Shown here one piece after another: positions 37,519 to 47,074 of a stretch of DNA of 64,000 nucleotides. Under the pieces are notes generated by a model. It made no database searches. It was given only the letters and a program-made list of their open reading frames with translations, and was not told where the DNA came from. Source of the DNA: CAILZL01 sp963791615 (GTDB lineage: Bacteria > Pseudomonadota > Gammaproteobacteria > Steroidobacterales > Steroidobacteraceae); NCBI GenBank assembly GCA_963791615.1, contig CAWBTE010000001.1, forward strand, positions 1-64,000. The letters are read 5' to 3'. Numbering within the stretch: position 1 is the stretch's first letter; every line of letters begins with the position of its first letter. A program made the translations under genes and the position numbers.

Positions 37519-38113
37519 CTTTCACACTCGTCTCATGATTCAACGCTTCTCGACGTTGCAGAATTATCTTGGCAGGATTGCCCTGAATGATGGCGTTCGC
37601 TGGAAACCGGCGATTTACCAGACTGTTCGCCACTACAATGGAATTGTCGCCAATCACCGAGCCATCCAGAATGACAGAATTGGCCCCAATCCATACATTT
37701 CGCCCGATACGGATGCCAATCGAAGTATGTCCCTGCTGCTCCAGCGGCACGCCGAGTTTTTCATACTTGTAATTGCTGGCGATCACCACGACATTGGGAC
37801 CACAAATGACGTGCTCGCCCATGTGAATGCCACCGGCTCCGGCAGACACAAAACACCCAGTGCCAAACCCGCAGTGCTCGCCGGTAATCAACGGTCCATC
37901 GGTCACCTTGATTTTGGTGAATGAACTCACCGTGGTCTTGTGTCCCAGGCGCAGGTTCGCTGACAACTCAACTTCCGCACGCGGGCTGATGCTGGCGCGC
38001 CAACGCAGCCATGCATACCCGGACACCACCAATGAGGGCACCAGAAACCGCCGCGCAATCAGCCCCAGGCTGCGCCACTTGGAAGCGGCAGCGTGCTGCC
38101 CCGATTCATTCAT
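37511..38113 (-). CDS. hexapeptide-repeat (LbH) acyltransferase
   Basis: Protein of 200 residues. After a helical segment (IARRFLVPSLVVSGYAW) come LRLGHKTTVSSFTKIKV, GEHCGFGTGCFVS, GRNVWIGANSVILDGSVIG and GNPAKIIL, as in WcaF/maltose O-acetyltransferase-type enzymes. The residue pattern around NVVVIASNYKY suggests an active acceptor site. It is the first gene of the ACP-centred operon. It may use acyl-ACP or acyl-CoA and acylate a sugar. Confidence 0.83.
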   Translation of the reverse strand: MNESGQHAAASKWRSLGLIARRFLVPSLVVSGYAWLRWRASISPRAEVELSANLRLGHKTTVSSFTKIKVTDGPLITGEHCGFGTGCFVSAGAGGIHMGEHVICGPNVVVIASNYKYEKLGVPLEQQGHTSIGIRIGRNVWIGANSVILDGSVIGDNSIVVANSLVNRRFPANAIIQGNPAKIILQRREALNHETSVKDE

Positions 38114-38286
38114 GTTTTGTCTTGCCTATACTCAGCCCATACACATTATGATACTGCCATCGGAAAGCAGCCACTTTCTCGATCCAAGTCACACTATTTG
38201 GCCCAATCGCCAAGTATCTTACACAACTCAAAGCAGCCAGTTTCCGTATCGCTGCGGCTCCGCGAGATTTGGATGAGAACCCGCCA

Positions 38287-39273
38287 GTGACCGATCTGCA
38301 TCGACCCAAGCTTTCCATCATCGTGCCCTTCTACAACGAAGAAGAAAATATTGTGCGCATGCACGCCGCCATCGTCGCGGCCATAGAACCGCTCGGCGTC
38401 TCCTTTGAAATGATGCTGGTTGACGACGGCAGCAAGGACAACACCGCCAAACTGGCCATGGAGATTGCCCGCGCCGACTCACGGGTCAGGTTCGTGCGCT
38501 TTCGCCGCAACTATGGGCAAACACCCGCCATGGCCGCCGGGATTGAGCATGCGCGTGGTGAAATCCTGATCACTATGGATGGCGACCTGCAAAACGATCC
38601 GGGCGACATCCAGAATTTCCTGGCGAAAATCGACGAAGGCTACGACATCGTCGTCGGCTGGCGCTTCAACCGTCAGGACAAGCTGGTGTCACGCAAGATC
38701 CCCTCGCGCATTGCCAACTGGATCATCGGCAAAGTGACCGGCGTCCCCATCAAGGACAATGGTTGCTCCCTGAAGGCGTTCCGCGCCTCACTGATCAAGA
38801 ACATTCCCCTGTATTCGGAGATGCATCGGTTTATTCCCGCCATGGCGTCTATCGCCGGCCCACGTATTGCCGAGATCAAGGTGCGGCATCACGCCCGGCA
38901 ATTCGGCACGTCAAAATACGGCCTGTCACGCATCTACAAGGTGTTGCTGGACCTGCTGGTGATCAAAACCGTCTCGACGTTCACGTCACGACCGCTGCTG
39001 TGGTTTACGCTGCTCGCCCTGCCCCTGGCCCTGCTGGGTTCGATTGCGCTGCTGGAATCTCTGTGGGTCTGGGCGACGACAACGAATGGCCTGCCCTTGC
39101 CGGTCGCAGGCACCGGTGTGCTGCTGTGGATGGCTGCGTTCATGCTGGTTTGCAGCGGCGCACTCGGTGAGCTGATCTACAAGCTGGGCGATGTGCGCGA
39201 ATATGAATTTTCACGTTTGACCGAACGCCTGTGGGGCGAGAATTCGGCTGGAAGCCCTGATGCAAAGCCCTGA
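38287..39273 (+). CDS. GT2 glycosyltransferase with C-terminal membrane helices (canonical)
   Basis: DPM/GtrB-like GT2 of about 328 residues. LSIIVPFYNEEENI, MMLVDDGSKDNTA and the DxD site LITMDGDLQNDP are all present. Two membrane helices (about 235-260 and 285-305) follow. I favour GTG 38287, with GGATGAG nine bases upstream; TTG at 38269 is the alternative. It should make a polyprenyl-phosphate sugar. It is followed 27 bp later by a homologue lacking the DxD. Confidence 0.88.
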   Translation: MTDLHRPKLSIIVPFYNEEENIVRMHAAIVAAIEPLGVSFEMMLVDDGSKDNTAKLAMEIARADSRVRFVRFRRNYGQTPAMAAGIEHARGEILITMDGDLQNDPGDIQNFLAKIDEGYDIVVGWRFNRQDKLVSRKIPSRIANWIIGKVTGVPIKDNGCSLKAFRASLIKNIPLYSEMHRFIPAMASIAGPRIAEIKVRHHARQFGTSKYGLSRIYKVLLDLLVIKTVSTFTSRPLLWFTLLALPLALLGSIALLESLWVWATTTNGLPLPVAGTGVLLWMAAFMLVCSGALGELIYKLGDVREYEFSRLTERLWGENSAGSPDAKP

Positions 39274-39300
39274 TGTAAAGCCCTAATGCAAAGTAATGGT

Positions 39301-40301
39301 ATGGAAAAGAATCTGATTGAAATTTCCGTGATTGTGCCGGTAAGCCTGCGTCATGGCGACGCGGAGCAGTTGCATGCAGAGTATCGACAGGACTGGCGAT
39401 GCTCGGCGTCGCCTATGAACTCATTTACGTGCTGGATGGTCCGCAGCCCGGTTTCGCTTCGGGACTGCAGAAACTGCTGACCGCCGGTGAACGTTTCACG
39501 GTGATCGGTTTGACGCGTGTCTTCGGTGAAGCGACTGCACTCATGGCCGGCTTCAGCAAATGCCGTGGCAAGGTGATCCTGACACTGCCTGCATACCACC
39601 AGATAGAGGGTGCGGAAATAGGCAAACTCGTTGCTGCTCTCGATAGTAGCGACCTGGTCGTCGGTCGTCGCTGGCCACGGGCTGGCGGCAGCTTCGAGCG
39701 GCTGCGTCGCTGGGCATTTCACGGGCTGCTGGCGCGTGTGACCAAACTGAAATTCAATGACCTCGCCTGCGGCGCGCGCGCCTTTACGCGGCGAGTGCTG
39801 GAGGAAATTCATCTGTACGGAGATCAGCATCGCTTTCTGGCGGTACTGGCTGATCGTCAGGGATTCCGGGTCACTGAGGTTAACCTGCGGCAGTCTGACC
39901 ATGATCGCTTCGCCGGCGTTTACCATCCGCATGAATATGCCCGGGGCTTTCTCGATATTTTTACCGTGTTTTTCCTGGTTCGCTTCACCAAGAAGCCGCT
40001 GCGCTTCTTCGGCATGATGGGCATCACCACCTTCGGGATCGGTGCACTCTGGGCGACGTTGCTGGTGGTGCAACGTCTGTTCTTTGAGCAGGCGCTGGCG
40101 GATCGTCCTGCTCTGTTACTTTCTTCGTTGCTGCTGGTACTGGGCTTGCAGTTATTCGCGCTGGGTCTGCTGGGCGAACTGATCATCTTTACGCATGCTC
40201 GTAACCTGAAGGACTATCAGGTCGCCGAGATCACGCAGTTCATGCAGCCTGACGTGCCCGACGACAACGCCTCGCAAAGCACGCGTGCGGCGACAGGCTG
40301 A
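39301..40301 (+). pseudogene. GT2-like protein lacking the DxD motif, one frameshift
   Basis: ATG at 39301 (MEKNLIEISVIVPVSLRHGD) is in one frame. From about 39388 homology continues in another (AMLGVAYELIYVLDGPQPGF) through to 40301, so one indel separates them. The fold is GT2 with two C-terminal helices as in the preceding gene. Where the neighbour has TMDGDLQ, this protein has TLPAYHQ, so the nucleotide/metal-binding Asp pair is missing. VDDGS is also replaced by LDGPQ. Either a catalytically inactive partner or a divergent enzyme. A downstream start at 39399 would give 300 residues. Confidence 0.75.
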
Positions 40302-40360
40302 ATGCCGCAACGTCAGATCACGCCGAACATTCTTTTCACCCTGAACCGAAGCCCGCAACG

Positions 40361-41299
40361 ATGAGCTGGACACCCCAAATAGCCGTACTGATTCCCTGCC
40401 TCAATGAAGAGGCAGCTATCGGCAAAGTCGTCGCTGACTTCCGCGCCGTATTGCCTGACGCGGTGATATTCGTCTATGACAATGGCTCCACCGACCGCAC
40501 CGTTGAAATCGCTACGCAGGCGGGCGCCATCGTGCGCAAGGAAACCCTCAAGGGCAAAGGCAATGTCATGCGACGCATGTTCGCGGACATCGAGGCCGAC
40601 ATCTACGTACTGGTGGACGGCGATGACACCTATCATGCCGCCAGCGCGCCAGCGCTGATCGACCGGCTGCAGAAAGACTGTCTGGATATGGTCAATGGCG
40701 CACGCGAAGAGAAATCCGAACAGGCGTATCGCGCCGGTCATCGTTTTGGTAACCGCCTGCTCACCGGGCTGGTGGCGTGGTTCTTCGGCGAACGATTCAA
40801 CGACATGCTGTCAGGCTACCGCTTCATGTCTCGCCGCTTCGTCAAATCATTTCCGGCACTGGCCAGTGGCTTTGAGATCGAAACCGAACTCACCGTTCAT
40901 GCGCTGCAATTGAATCTGCCCATTGCCGAAGTCATGACGCCGTACCGCGAACGCCCCCCCGCATCATCCAGCAAACTGCGGACGATTCCGGATGGCATCC
41001 GCATCATGCGTTTGATCATGCGCTTGATTCGCGAAGAACGTCCGCTTGAGTTTTTTTCTACAGTGGCGGCCGTACTGGCACTTGCTGCTATCGGACTTGC
41101 GGTACCCATCATCAGCGAATACCTCAAGACAGGCCTGGTGCCTCGTTTGCCCACTGCGATCCTGTCCACCGGCCTCATCCTGGTGAGCTGTCTGAGCGTC
41201 ACGTGCGGACTGGTGCTGGCAACGGTGACGCGCGGCCGCATGGAGGCCAAGCGATTGCAGTACCTCAACATTCCGATCCGCTCAAAGGGTCCGAATTGA
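40361..41299 (+). CDS. GT2 glycosyltransferase, polyprenyl-phosphate type
   Basis: GT2 protein of 312 residues. AVLIPCLNEEAAI, VYDNGSTDRT, DGDDTYH (DxD) and MLSGYRFMSRRFVKSFP are typical of the bacterial DPM-like group. Two membrane helices near 235-255 and 270-290 end it. ATG start at 40361. The GtrA-like gene overlaps it (TTGA), suggesting that the product sugar-P-polyprenol is flipped by that protein. Confidence 0.87.
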   Translation: MSWTPQIAVLIPCLNEEAAIGKVVADFRAVLPDAVIFVYDNGSTDRTVEIATQAGAIVRKETLKGKGNVMRRMFADIEADIYVLVDGDDTYHAASAPALIDRLQKDCLDMVNGAREEKSEQAYRAGHRFGNRLLTGLVAWFFGERFNDMLSGYRFMSRRFVKSFPALASGFEIETELTVHALQLNLPIAEVMTPYRERPPASSSKLRTIPDGIRIMRLIMRLIREERPLEFFSTVAAVLALAAIGLAVPIISEYLKTGLVPRLPTAILSTGLILVSCLSVTCGLVLATVTRGRMEAKRLQYLNIPIRSKGPN

Positions 41300-41731
41300 C
41301 CACAGCGACTGGGACACCGGGCCAGCCACTGCGTTCGCAGTTCCTGCGCTTCGCACTGGTCGGCGTCGCCGGATTTGTTGTTGACGCAGCGACACTGCAC
41401 GTCGCGATGACTTACCTTGAAGCCGGCCATTACTCTGGCCGGGCAGTCTCTTATCTGACGGCAGCGACTGCCACCTGGGCGCTGAATCGCCGCTACACCT
41501 TTGTTGATCGACGCGATTCCCGGCTATTGCGGGAGTGGCTGAAGTTTCTGGCCGCCAACCTCGTCGGTGGCCTGGTTAACTACTGCAACCTATGCTGCAC
41601 TGGTCAGCACAGTTGCATTGGTGAATACATGGCCAGTATTAGGCGTCGGCGCAGGCTCCGTTGCCGGGCTTGTAGTGAACTTTACCTTGAGCCGACGGCT
41701 GGTGTTCAGCAAGCGCCAGCACCCGAATTGA
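41296..41731 (+). pseudogene. GtrA-like flippase, one frameshift
   Basis: TTG at 41296 overlaps the stop of the GT2 gene (TTGA). FLRFALVGVAGFVVDAATLH, TATWALNRRYTF and ANLVGGLVNY are GtrA elements. At about 41585 (NYC...) the frame shifts; dropping one base gives NYATYAALVSTVALV and VVNFTLSRRLVFS with a stop at 41729-41731. The remainder is a normal GtrA C-terminus, so a sequencing or real 1-bp insertion is the only defect. Role: flipping the lipid-linked sugar made by the upstream GT2. Confidence 0.8.
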
Positions 41732-41736
41732 TTTGA

Positions 41737-43299
41737 TCAACTGCTCTTGCGATTGCAGCGCCAGGCACTCACATCACTGCCTGGCGGCAGCTCAATCACG
41801 ATGCAGTTGCTAATAATGACGCTCAGCGCTTCTTTGCTTACCCCGGCAGGGTTGCCTATTTTCCTGTCCTCAAGCACGACCAGTGTGCTACCGGGCTGCT
41901 GAAGCACCTTGCCGATCGATGTCGCCGTACCGATTGCCTGCCTGCCGGTGCGTTCATCCATACCGAACTCAGTTGCAGTGTCTGTTTCCAGCACGATGCT
42001 GGCATTTAACTCATAGTCATATCTGCCCAGATAGTAGATAGCCTTCATCGAGTTGGAGGTAACGACTCGATCCGCAGCATCCACTTCCGGCTGCAAAATT
42101 AGCTTGATCGACTGCCAGTCGGGTTCAACTGCATACGAGAGCGCTTCAGTTGCCGGCATGCGCTGCAATACCAGCTTGGCCATGCGCTGGCCCTCCTGAG
42201 ACAAGGCCAGAACCAGTACACCCAGCACACCGAGACCGAGCACATGGATTTTAGTACTCAAAGCCATGCTCCGCGCAAGGTTCACGACGCCTGCAATCGC
42301 ACATGCCCATACAATGGCAAAGAACGGTAGCGCGTAGGAGATGTAGCGCACCGACTTGGCTGCGGCGATGGAATGCACTGCCAAGGCGGCCAGCACCACC
42401 ACAACAGAAAACAGACCCAATCTGCGGTACGTCATGATTGCCAACACCGCAACCACCGGGAACATGGGCCACAACAGCGGCATGCTGTTCGCAAAGTCAA
42501 TCAGGTAATACTGTGGGCGACTGGAGGTCCAGGCTGCCCACAGTGGCACTTCACCCATGCGTGAAGCCAAATCAAGCTTGATGAATAACACTGCTGCAAT
42601 CACTGCCAGTAACCCGCCAGCGACCGCGATGCGCAACGGATTGCGGACAATAAACGCACTGACCCGCTGCCAATGATCGGCAATCAACAGTGCAGCGATA
42701 CCACAGCCAATGGCGCCAACAGCAACCAGCGTGGTTGATTGAAAATGCCAGGCCAGCGGGATCAGCAACACAGCACTGACCACCAGCACTATCCGCTTTC
42801 CAGCCGGGCAGGCCGACTGCGCTGCCTGATAAGCAGCAATCGCCATCAGACCAATCAATAGCGAATGCACCGTGTAGAAGCGCGCAAAGACGGCGAGCTC
42901 CACTGTCGATGGCAGTAGAGGAAACATCAAGGCCATCGCCAAACCAGCCAGAAAACCAGCTTGCCGTGTAACCCAGCCAGCCATCATGGCGGCCAGCAGG
43001 AGTGCCGCGATCAGTGAGGGCATGCGCGCGGCGACCAGGTTGTCACCGAATGCCTCGAATGACGCCGCTACCAGCCTGGTGAACAGCAAGGCCCGGGTAT
43101 ATTCACCGTGTGCGATAACCGGTTGCCCGTCAGCAAGCACACCCCGTGCAGCCAGCACATGCAGCAACTCATCATACAAGGGCACATGCTCGATCACCCC
43201 GATGGAAATCAGCCACACCAGCACCGCCGAGACGACACCGGCAAGCAGTGCGTACCTCCACCCGGCCCGGTCACACCAGAGCAAATTCAGATCACGCAT
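41737..43299 (-). CDS. GT-C membrane glycosyltransferase-like protein
   Basis: Integral membrane protein of 520 residues with about eleven helices and a C-terminal soluble domain. HVPLYDELLHVLAARGVL carries a D-E pair in the first periplasmic loop, as in GT-C enzymes. RYISYALPFFAIVW and a C-terminal VVLEDRKIG follow. The start overlaps the preceding stop (TAATG) and a polymerase-like gene lies further upstream, so it is probably a late step enzyme. Lipid-linked sugar donor and acceptor unknown. Confidence 0.7.
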   Translation of the reverse strand: MRDLNLLWCDRAGWRYALLAGVVSAVLVWLISIGVIEHVPLYDELLHVLAARGVLADGQPVIAHGEYTRALLFTRLVAASFEAFGDNLVAARMPSLIAALLLAAMMAGWVTRQAGFLAGLAMALMFPLLPSTVELAVFARFYTVHSLLIGLMAIAAYQAAQSACPAGKRIVLVVSAVLLIPLAWHFQSTTLVAVGAIGCGIAALLIADHWQRVSAFIVRNPLRIAVAGGLLAVIAAVLFIKLDLASRMGEVPLWAAWTSSRPQYYLIDFANSMPLLWPMFPVVAVLAIMTYRRLGLFSVVVVLAALAVHSIAAAKSVRYISYALPFFAIVWACAIAGVVNLARSMALSTKIHVLGLGVLGVLVLALSQEGQRMAKLVLQRMPATEALSYAVEPDWQSIKLILQPEVDAADRVVTSNSMKAIYYLGRYDYELNASIVLETDTATEFGMDERTGRQAIGTATSIGKVLQQPGSTLVVLEDRKIGNPAGVSKEALSVIISNCIVIELPPGSDVSAWRCNRKSS

Positions 43300-44972
43300 T
43301 ACGGCGCCGTCGAAACATTTGAGCCAACCCTGATGACATACACATCACCACTGCGGAACACCACACGCTCCAGTGGCGGCGAACGCAGCACGTAACCGAG
43401 GCGATCACCTCGCTCGCGTAACTCATGAGCAAGTTTATCGAATGGTTTGAAGTAGTCCGGTTTGGTCCAAACCGATGCATTGGTCAACATGACGTCGGCC
43501 CCATACGGCGCCAATGCGGCATCCATTTCCTGAAGGTTAGTTGCATAGGCGGCGCGAAGAGATGCTTCAAGCCTTGGCACTAGCTGACGATAGTAACCCA
43601 GCATGAAAGGCAGGGATATTTCAGTCGAAACGAGTACCGACCGGCGACTGAGCAACGGCACGTAATCAGCCAGATCTGGATGCGCGGCCACCAAGGTATC
43701 TTTGGGCAGCGTTGCAATGAATGCGTAGGCGCGTTGCATATCGTCATTATGGGGCTGACGATAGTCGCGCAGCGTTCCCGGCAACAGCGCAGCAGTTACC
43801 AGTGCTGGCGCCAGCAGTGCGATCACCGCGATAAGTCTCTTTCTCGCCATCGCGCTCTGTTTTTCCATTTGGTCCAGTAACGAATCGATGATTACGTAAG
43901 CCGCGGCTGAAAAGGCCAGGATCGCAAAGCAGGCCAGGCTCCAACGTGCGTGGCGATTCGGCAGATAGAGCGTAAACAGCATCTGGCGACTGATGAACCA
44001 CACACCGATACCAACGACTGCCATCACCCAACCGGCCGCGGGGATGGACCTCAATCGTCCCTTCCACATGGTCACCAGCAGAGCAGCCGCCAGCAATAAC
44101 AAACTATAGAACGACCAGCCCAGGGCGATATGGTGGTCATTCAACCAATTCCCGTTCGGCGACATGCCGAACATGGGCAAGCGTCCACCGGGATAGAACT
44201 CCACCATGGAACGTGCTTCATTGCCGGTGACCGTCGGGCCGATGCCTTGCGTCACTTTGCTACTCAGTACGGCAATGAGTAGTGCAGCCACACCCAGTAT
44301 GCAGTTGCCAAACCACGCCTTCGGCAGACGTCGTTCTCGCTGCAGATCCACTGCAAACACCACTGCCGCTGTCAGTCCCTGCACAACCAGTACCACCGGA
44401 TAAAACAAGGCTGAGACCAACCAGGACACACCCACCCACGCATAACGCCGCGCCACCAGCGCCCACAGGCACCACAACATCAACGACAAGGCAAAGCTGC
44501 GCTGCAGACCGGCGGGCGACATAACATCGGTGAGACGCAGTGGCAAAAGCATCAGTACCGCTACGACTGCACACAGACCGCGCAAGTCAGGACGATCATC
44601 GCCGGCAGCAGCACCCAGCAGCCACGCCAGCCAGACGCTGACCAGCAACAGTACAACCGCCATCCATTCGCTGGCCACCTGCAAGTCCATCACCTGCGCC
44701 AGAAACCAGTACAGTGTCCGGTAGCCCCACGGAGCCGCCGAAACATCACCGAAGTAAGCCACGCTGAGATCACCCGGAAACAGTCCCGGATCGATAAAAC
44801 GATACATCCAGAAAACATGCTGGGTCATGTCGTCAGCGAACACATCGGCCCGTATCAGATAAGGCCCCATCCAGAGTAGTACGGCGATGGCAGCGCAGCA
44901 CGCAGCAGACCAGCGAAATGCAGTACCCGCGCCCTCCAACTCTGATATGTGCTGTTGTCGAATCTGTTGCAT
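43299..44972 (-). CDS. large polytopic membrane protein, possible GT-C enzyme
   Basis: Protein of 557 residues from ATG 44972, with about twelve helices. A D-D pair in the first loop (RADVFADDMTQHVFWMYRF) and a C-terminal domain (VMLTNASVWTKPDYFKPF) recall GT-C proteins, but no motif proves it. It lies 10 bp after the polymerase-like gene and overlaps the following GT-C gene (TAATG). Inferred to act in assembly of the same surface glycan. Confidence 0.6.
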   Translation of the reverse strand: MQQIRQQHISELEGAGTAFRWSAACCAAIAVLLWMGPYLIRADVFADDMTQHVFWMYRFIDPGLFPGDLSVAYFGDVSAAPWGYRTLYWFLAQVMDLQVASEWMAVVLLLVSVWLAWLLGAAAGDDRPDLRGLCAVVAVLMLLPLRLTDVMSPAGLQRSFALSLMLWCLWALVARRYAWVGVSWLVSALFYPVVLVVQGLTAAVVFAVDLQRERRLPKAWFGNCILGVAALLIAVLSSKVTQGIGPTVTGNEARSMVEFYPGGRLPMFGMSPNGNWLNDHHIALGWSFYSLLLLAAALLVTMWKGRLRSIPAAGWVMAVVGIGVWFISRQMLFTLYLPNRHARWSLACFAILAFSAAAYVIIDSLLDQMEKQSAMARKRLIAVIALLAPALVTAALLPGTLRDYRQPHNDDMQRAYAFIATLPKDTLVAAHPDLADYVPLLSRRSVLVSTEISLPFMLGYYRQLVPRLEASLRAAYATNLQEMDAALAPYGADVMLTNASVWTKPDYFKPFDKLAHELRERGDRLGYVLRSPPLERVVFRSGDVYVIRVGSNVSTAP

Positions 44973-44982
44973 ATTTTTGAAT

Positions 44983-46296
44983 TTACCGGCGCTGCTGCAA
45001 GGCGATGCGCATACGTTCGGCTGCAATGACGCCGGAGAAATACCAGAACAAGAACCCCATAGACGGAAAGACTTCGACCTTGCTGTAGAAAGTGGCAAGC
45101 GTCATCAGCGCCATTACGCCAGTCCATCCCGCAGCGAGCGCACCATGCACAACCCCGCCATAACGCGCGACCATCCTGCAGTCCTGGAATATCAACCAAT
45201 AGATGCACAACAACAGTCCGCAGCCCAGCAGTCCAATCTCCAGCTCAAATCTTGAGAAAGCCGTCTGGAGGAAGGGCCGGAATGTCGCGGCATGGCGCCC
45301 GGAAAAAGCCTGCCCCAGTGACGAATCCGAGGCATTGCCAATACCGTAGCCAAACATCAGGTTCACCGGATCAGCGGATAGCTGCTTCAGGGGTACCAGC
45401 AATGCATCCACGCGGCCAACGTCTTTTTCTGTCCCCACCTCAGCGCCAGTGGCAAGATACGCCTTGAGATTTTCTTCCCTCGAAAAAAACTCGCCGAGCG
45501 AAACACCGTATTCCCTGTCTTTATTCAGCGCATCGTAGACCGGCACAAACATGGCGCCAAACAGCAATACGAGAGTAACACCAACCACCATGCGCCGATT
45601 CCGTGTTTGTCGAGGCGCGGCATAAGCAAATGACGTCAGCAACGCCAACGGCAAAAAAACTACCATGGCTTTGGTTTCATTGATGGTGGTAGGCAGCAAG
45701 ATCAGCAAGAACAGAGGTATCACCTGAAGCAAAGTCAACTGCCGCCGCTCGTAAAACGCCACCATCACCGCGACCGCAGCGACCAGAAAGAGGCAGAGGA
45801 TGCCGGAATCTCCCAAGGTTCCACTGGTCCAGTCACCCGTGATGGCTACAAAACCATATTGATCATCAGCCGTTTGTATGCGTTGACGGATTGCGATGGG
45901 CACCTGTATCAGGCAAATCACCAACAGCAAACGCAGTTGTATACGAAGGTTGTCCTCTGAGTATGCATACACCATTGGCAAGAAAAACCACGGCAACGCA
46001 CGCATATACGTTCGCAAACCCGCGATAATCGGCCCACTGCCTACGCCATTCACGACTATGCCGCATAACATCACCAACGCCAGCGCCCCGAATAGCACCC
46101 AATAGGTAGATCGTACGCCTTCAAACCGGCTACGAACCCCGGCGGCAACCACGTACACCAGCGCAATCGCACCCAGCAGCTCGACCGTATAGGACACACT
46201 GCCCGGGAATATGCGCCACTCCTTGAACTTGTCGCCTTGCGCAAGAAAGTCGAGGATGGTTACGGTAAAGATCATGAATAGCGTCAGCAACTGCAT
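44983..46296 (-). CDS. O-antigen polymerase/ligase-like membrane protein
   Basis: Protein of 437 residues with about eleven helices and a large periplasmic loop near residues 250-330 (EYGVSLGEFFSREENLKAYL through VNLMFGYGIGNASDSSLG). This is the topology of Wzy/WaaL proteins. LFGYGIGNAS resembles the G-G motif before the last loop. It is the only clear polymerase candidate in the window. Gene order (acetyltransferase, polymerase, two GT-C-like) suggests one operon. Confidence 0.75.
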   Translation of the reverse strand: MQLLTLFMIFTVTILDFLAQGDKFKEWRIFPGSVSYTVELLGAIALVYVVAAGVRSRFEGVRSTYWVLFGALALVMLCGIVVNGVGSGPIIAGLRTYMRALPWFFLPMVYAYSEDNLRIQLRLLLVICLIQVPIAIRQRIQTADDQYGFVAITGDWTSGTLGDSGILCLFLVAAVAVMVAFYERRQLTLLQVIPLFLLILLPTTINETKAMVVFLPLALLTSFAYAAPRQTRNRRMVVGVTLVLLFGAMFVPVYDALNKDREYGVSLGEFFSREENLKAYLATGAEVGTEKDVGRVDALLVPLKQLSADPVNLMFGYGIGNASDSSLGQAFSGRHAATFRPFLQTAFSRFELEIGLLGCGLLLCIYWLIFQDCRMVARYGGVVHGALAAGWTGVMALMTLATFYSKVEVFPSMGFLFWYFSGVIAAERMRIALQQRR

Positions 46297-46314
46297 TAAT
46301 AGTTTTCCATTCAG

Positions 46315-46818
46315 TCACGAACGCAATCTGACAACTTTAGCCGGTACACCCGCGACCACCGCATTATCCGGGACGTCCCGTATGACGACCGCATTGGCGC
46401 CGATAATTACATTGTTGCCAATCGTGATACGGCCCAGCAGTTTTGCGCCTGCGCCGATCTCGACACGATTGCCAACTCTGGGCGCACTCAACGGATCGGA
46501 TAATCCAATATTGCCCATAGTCACGCCGTGACGGATCAGACAATCGTCGCCAATCTCTGTGGAACCATGAATCACAATGCACCCGTGATGCTCAATCGCC
46601 AGTCGTCTGCCAAGCTTTGCTGTCGAACCGATACTGATACCACACAGGATTTCCACCAACTTGTTCAGCACACAGTAGACAACCGTCCACGGAGCACGCA
46701 CCCACTTGTTCCGGATAACAAAGCGGGCATGCCCGAACCGGTAGACCAACAGCGCCCAGAATCCCAGGGCGAACAGATGCTCCCTCTGCGTCTTAAGATC
46801 TTCCAGAATCAAGTTCAT
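46315..46818 (-). CDS. serine O-acetyltransferase-like LbH protein
   Basis: CysE-like hexapeptide protein of 167 residues from ATG 46818. The visible repeats are IEHHGCIVIHGSTEIGDDCLI, RHGVTMGNIG and GAGAKLLGRITIGNNVIIG (split over residues 70-150), ending VAGVPAKVVRL. The catalytic His is likely in EHHG. It may O-acetylate a sugar of the repeat unit. It heads the polymerase operon, 18 bp upstream of the polymerase gene. Confidence 0.83.
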   Translation of the reverse strand: MNLILEDLKTQREHLFALGFWALLVYRFGHARFVIRNKWVRAPWTVVYCVLNKLVEILCGISIGSTAKLGRRLAIEHHGCIVIHGSTEIGDDCLIRHGVTMGNIGLSDPLSAPRVGNRVEIGAGAKLLGRITIGNNVIIGANAVVIRDVPDNAVVAGVPAKVVRLRS

Positions 46819-47074
46819 TTTCGAGGCACTCAAATTGCTGCCCGAATTGCATATGCCCAAGCACCTGAGCGTCGGTCAATTCTGACACTATGTATAGCCT
46901 GCATCACGCGCTAAGCTGTTCATCTAAATACTTTGTGCACTTCGTTGTGCAGCGGATACGGCGAACCCGTCCATAGTAACCCGCGACATGGCTTGAATCA
47001 CCTGCGATTCGGGTTTATGCCAGGACCAGGTGCTGACCTGGATCGATCAAACTACTGCGTTTTCGGGGTGAGTT

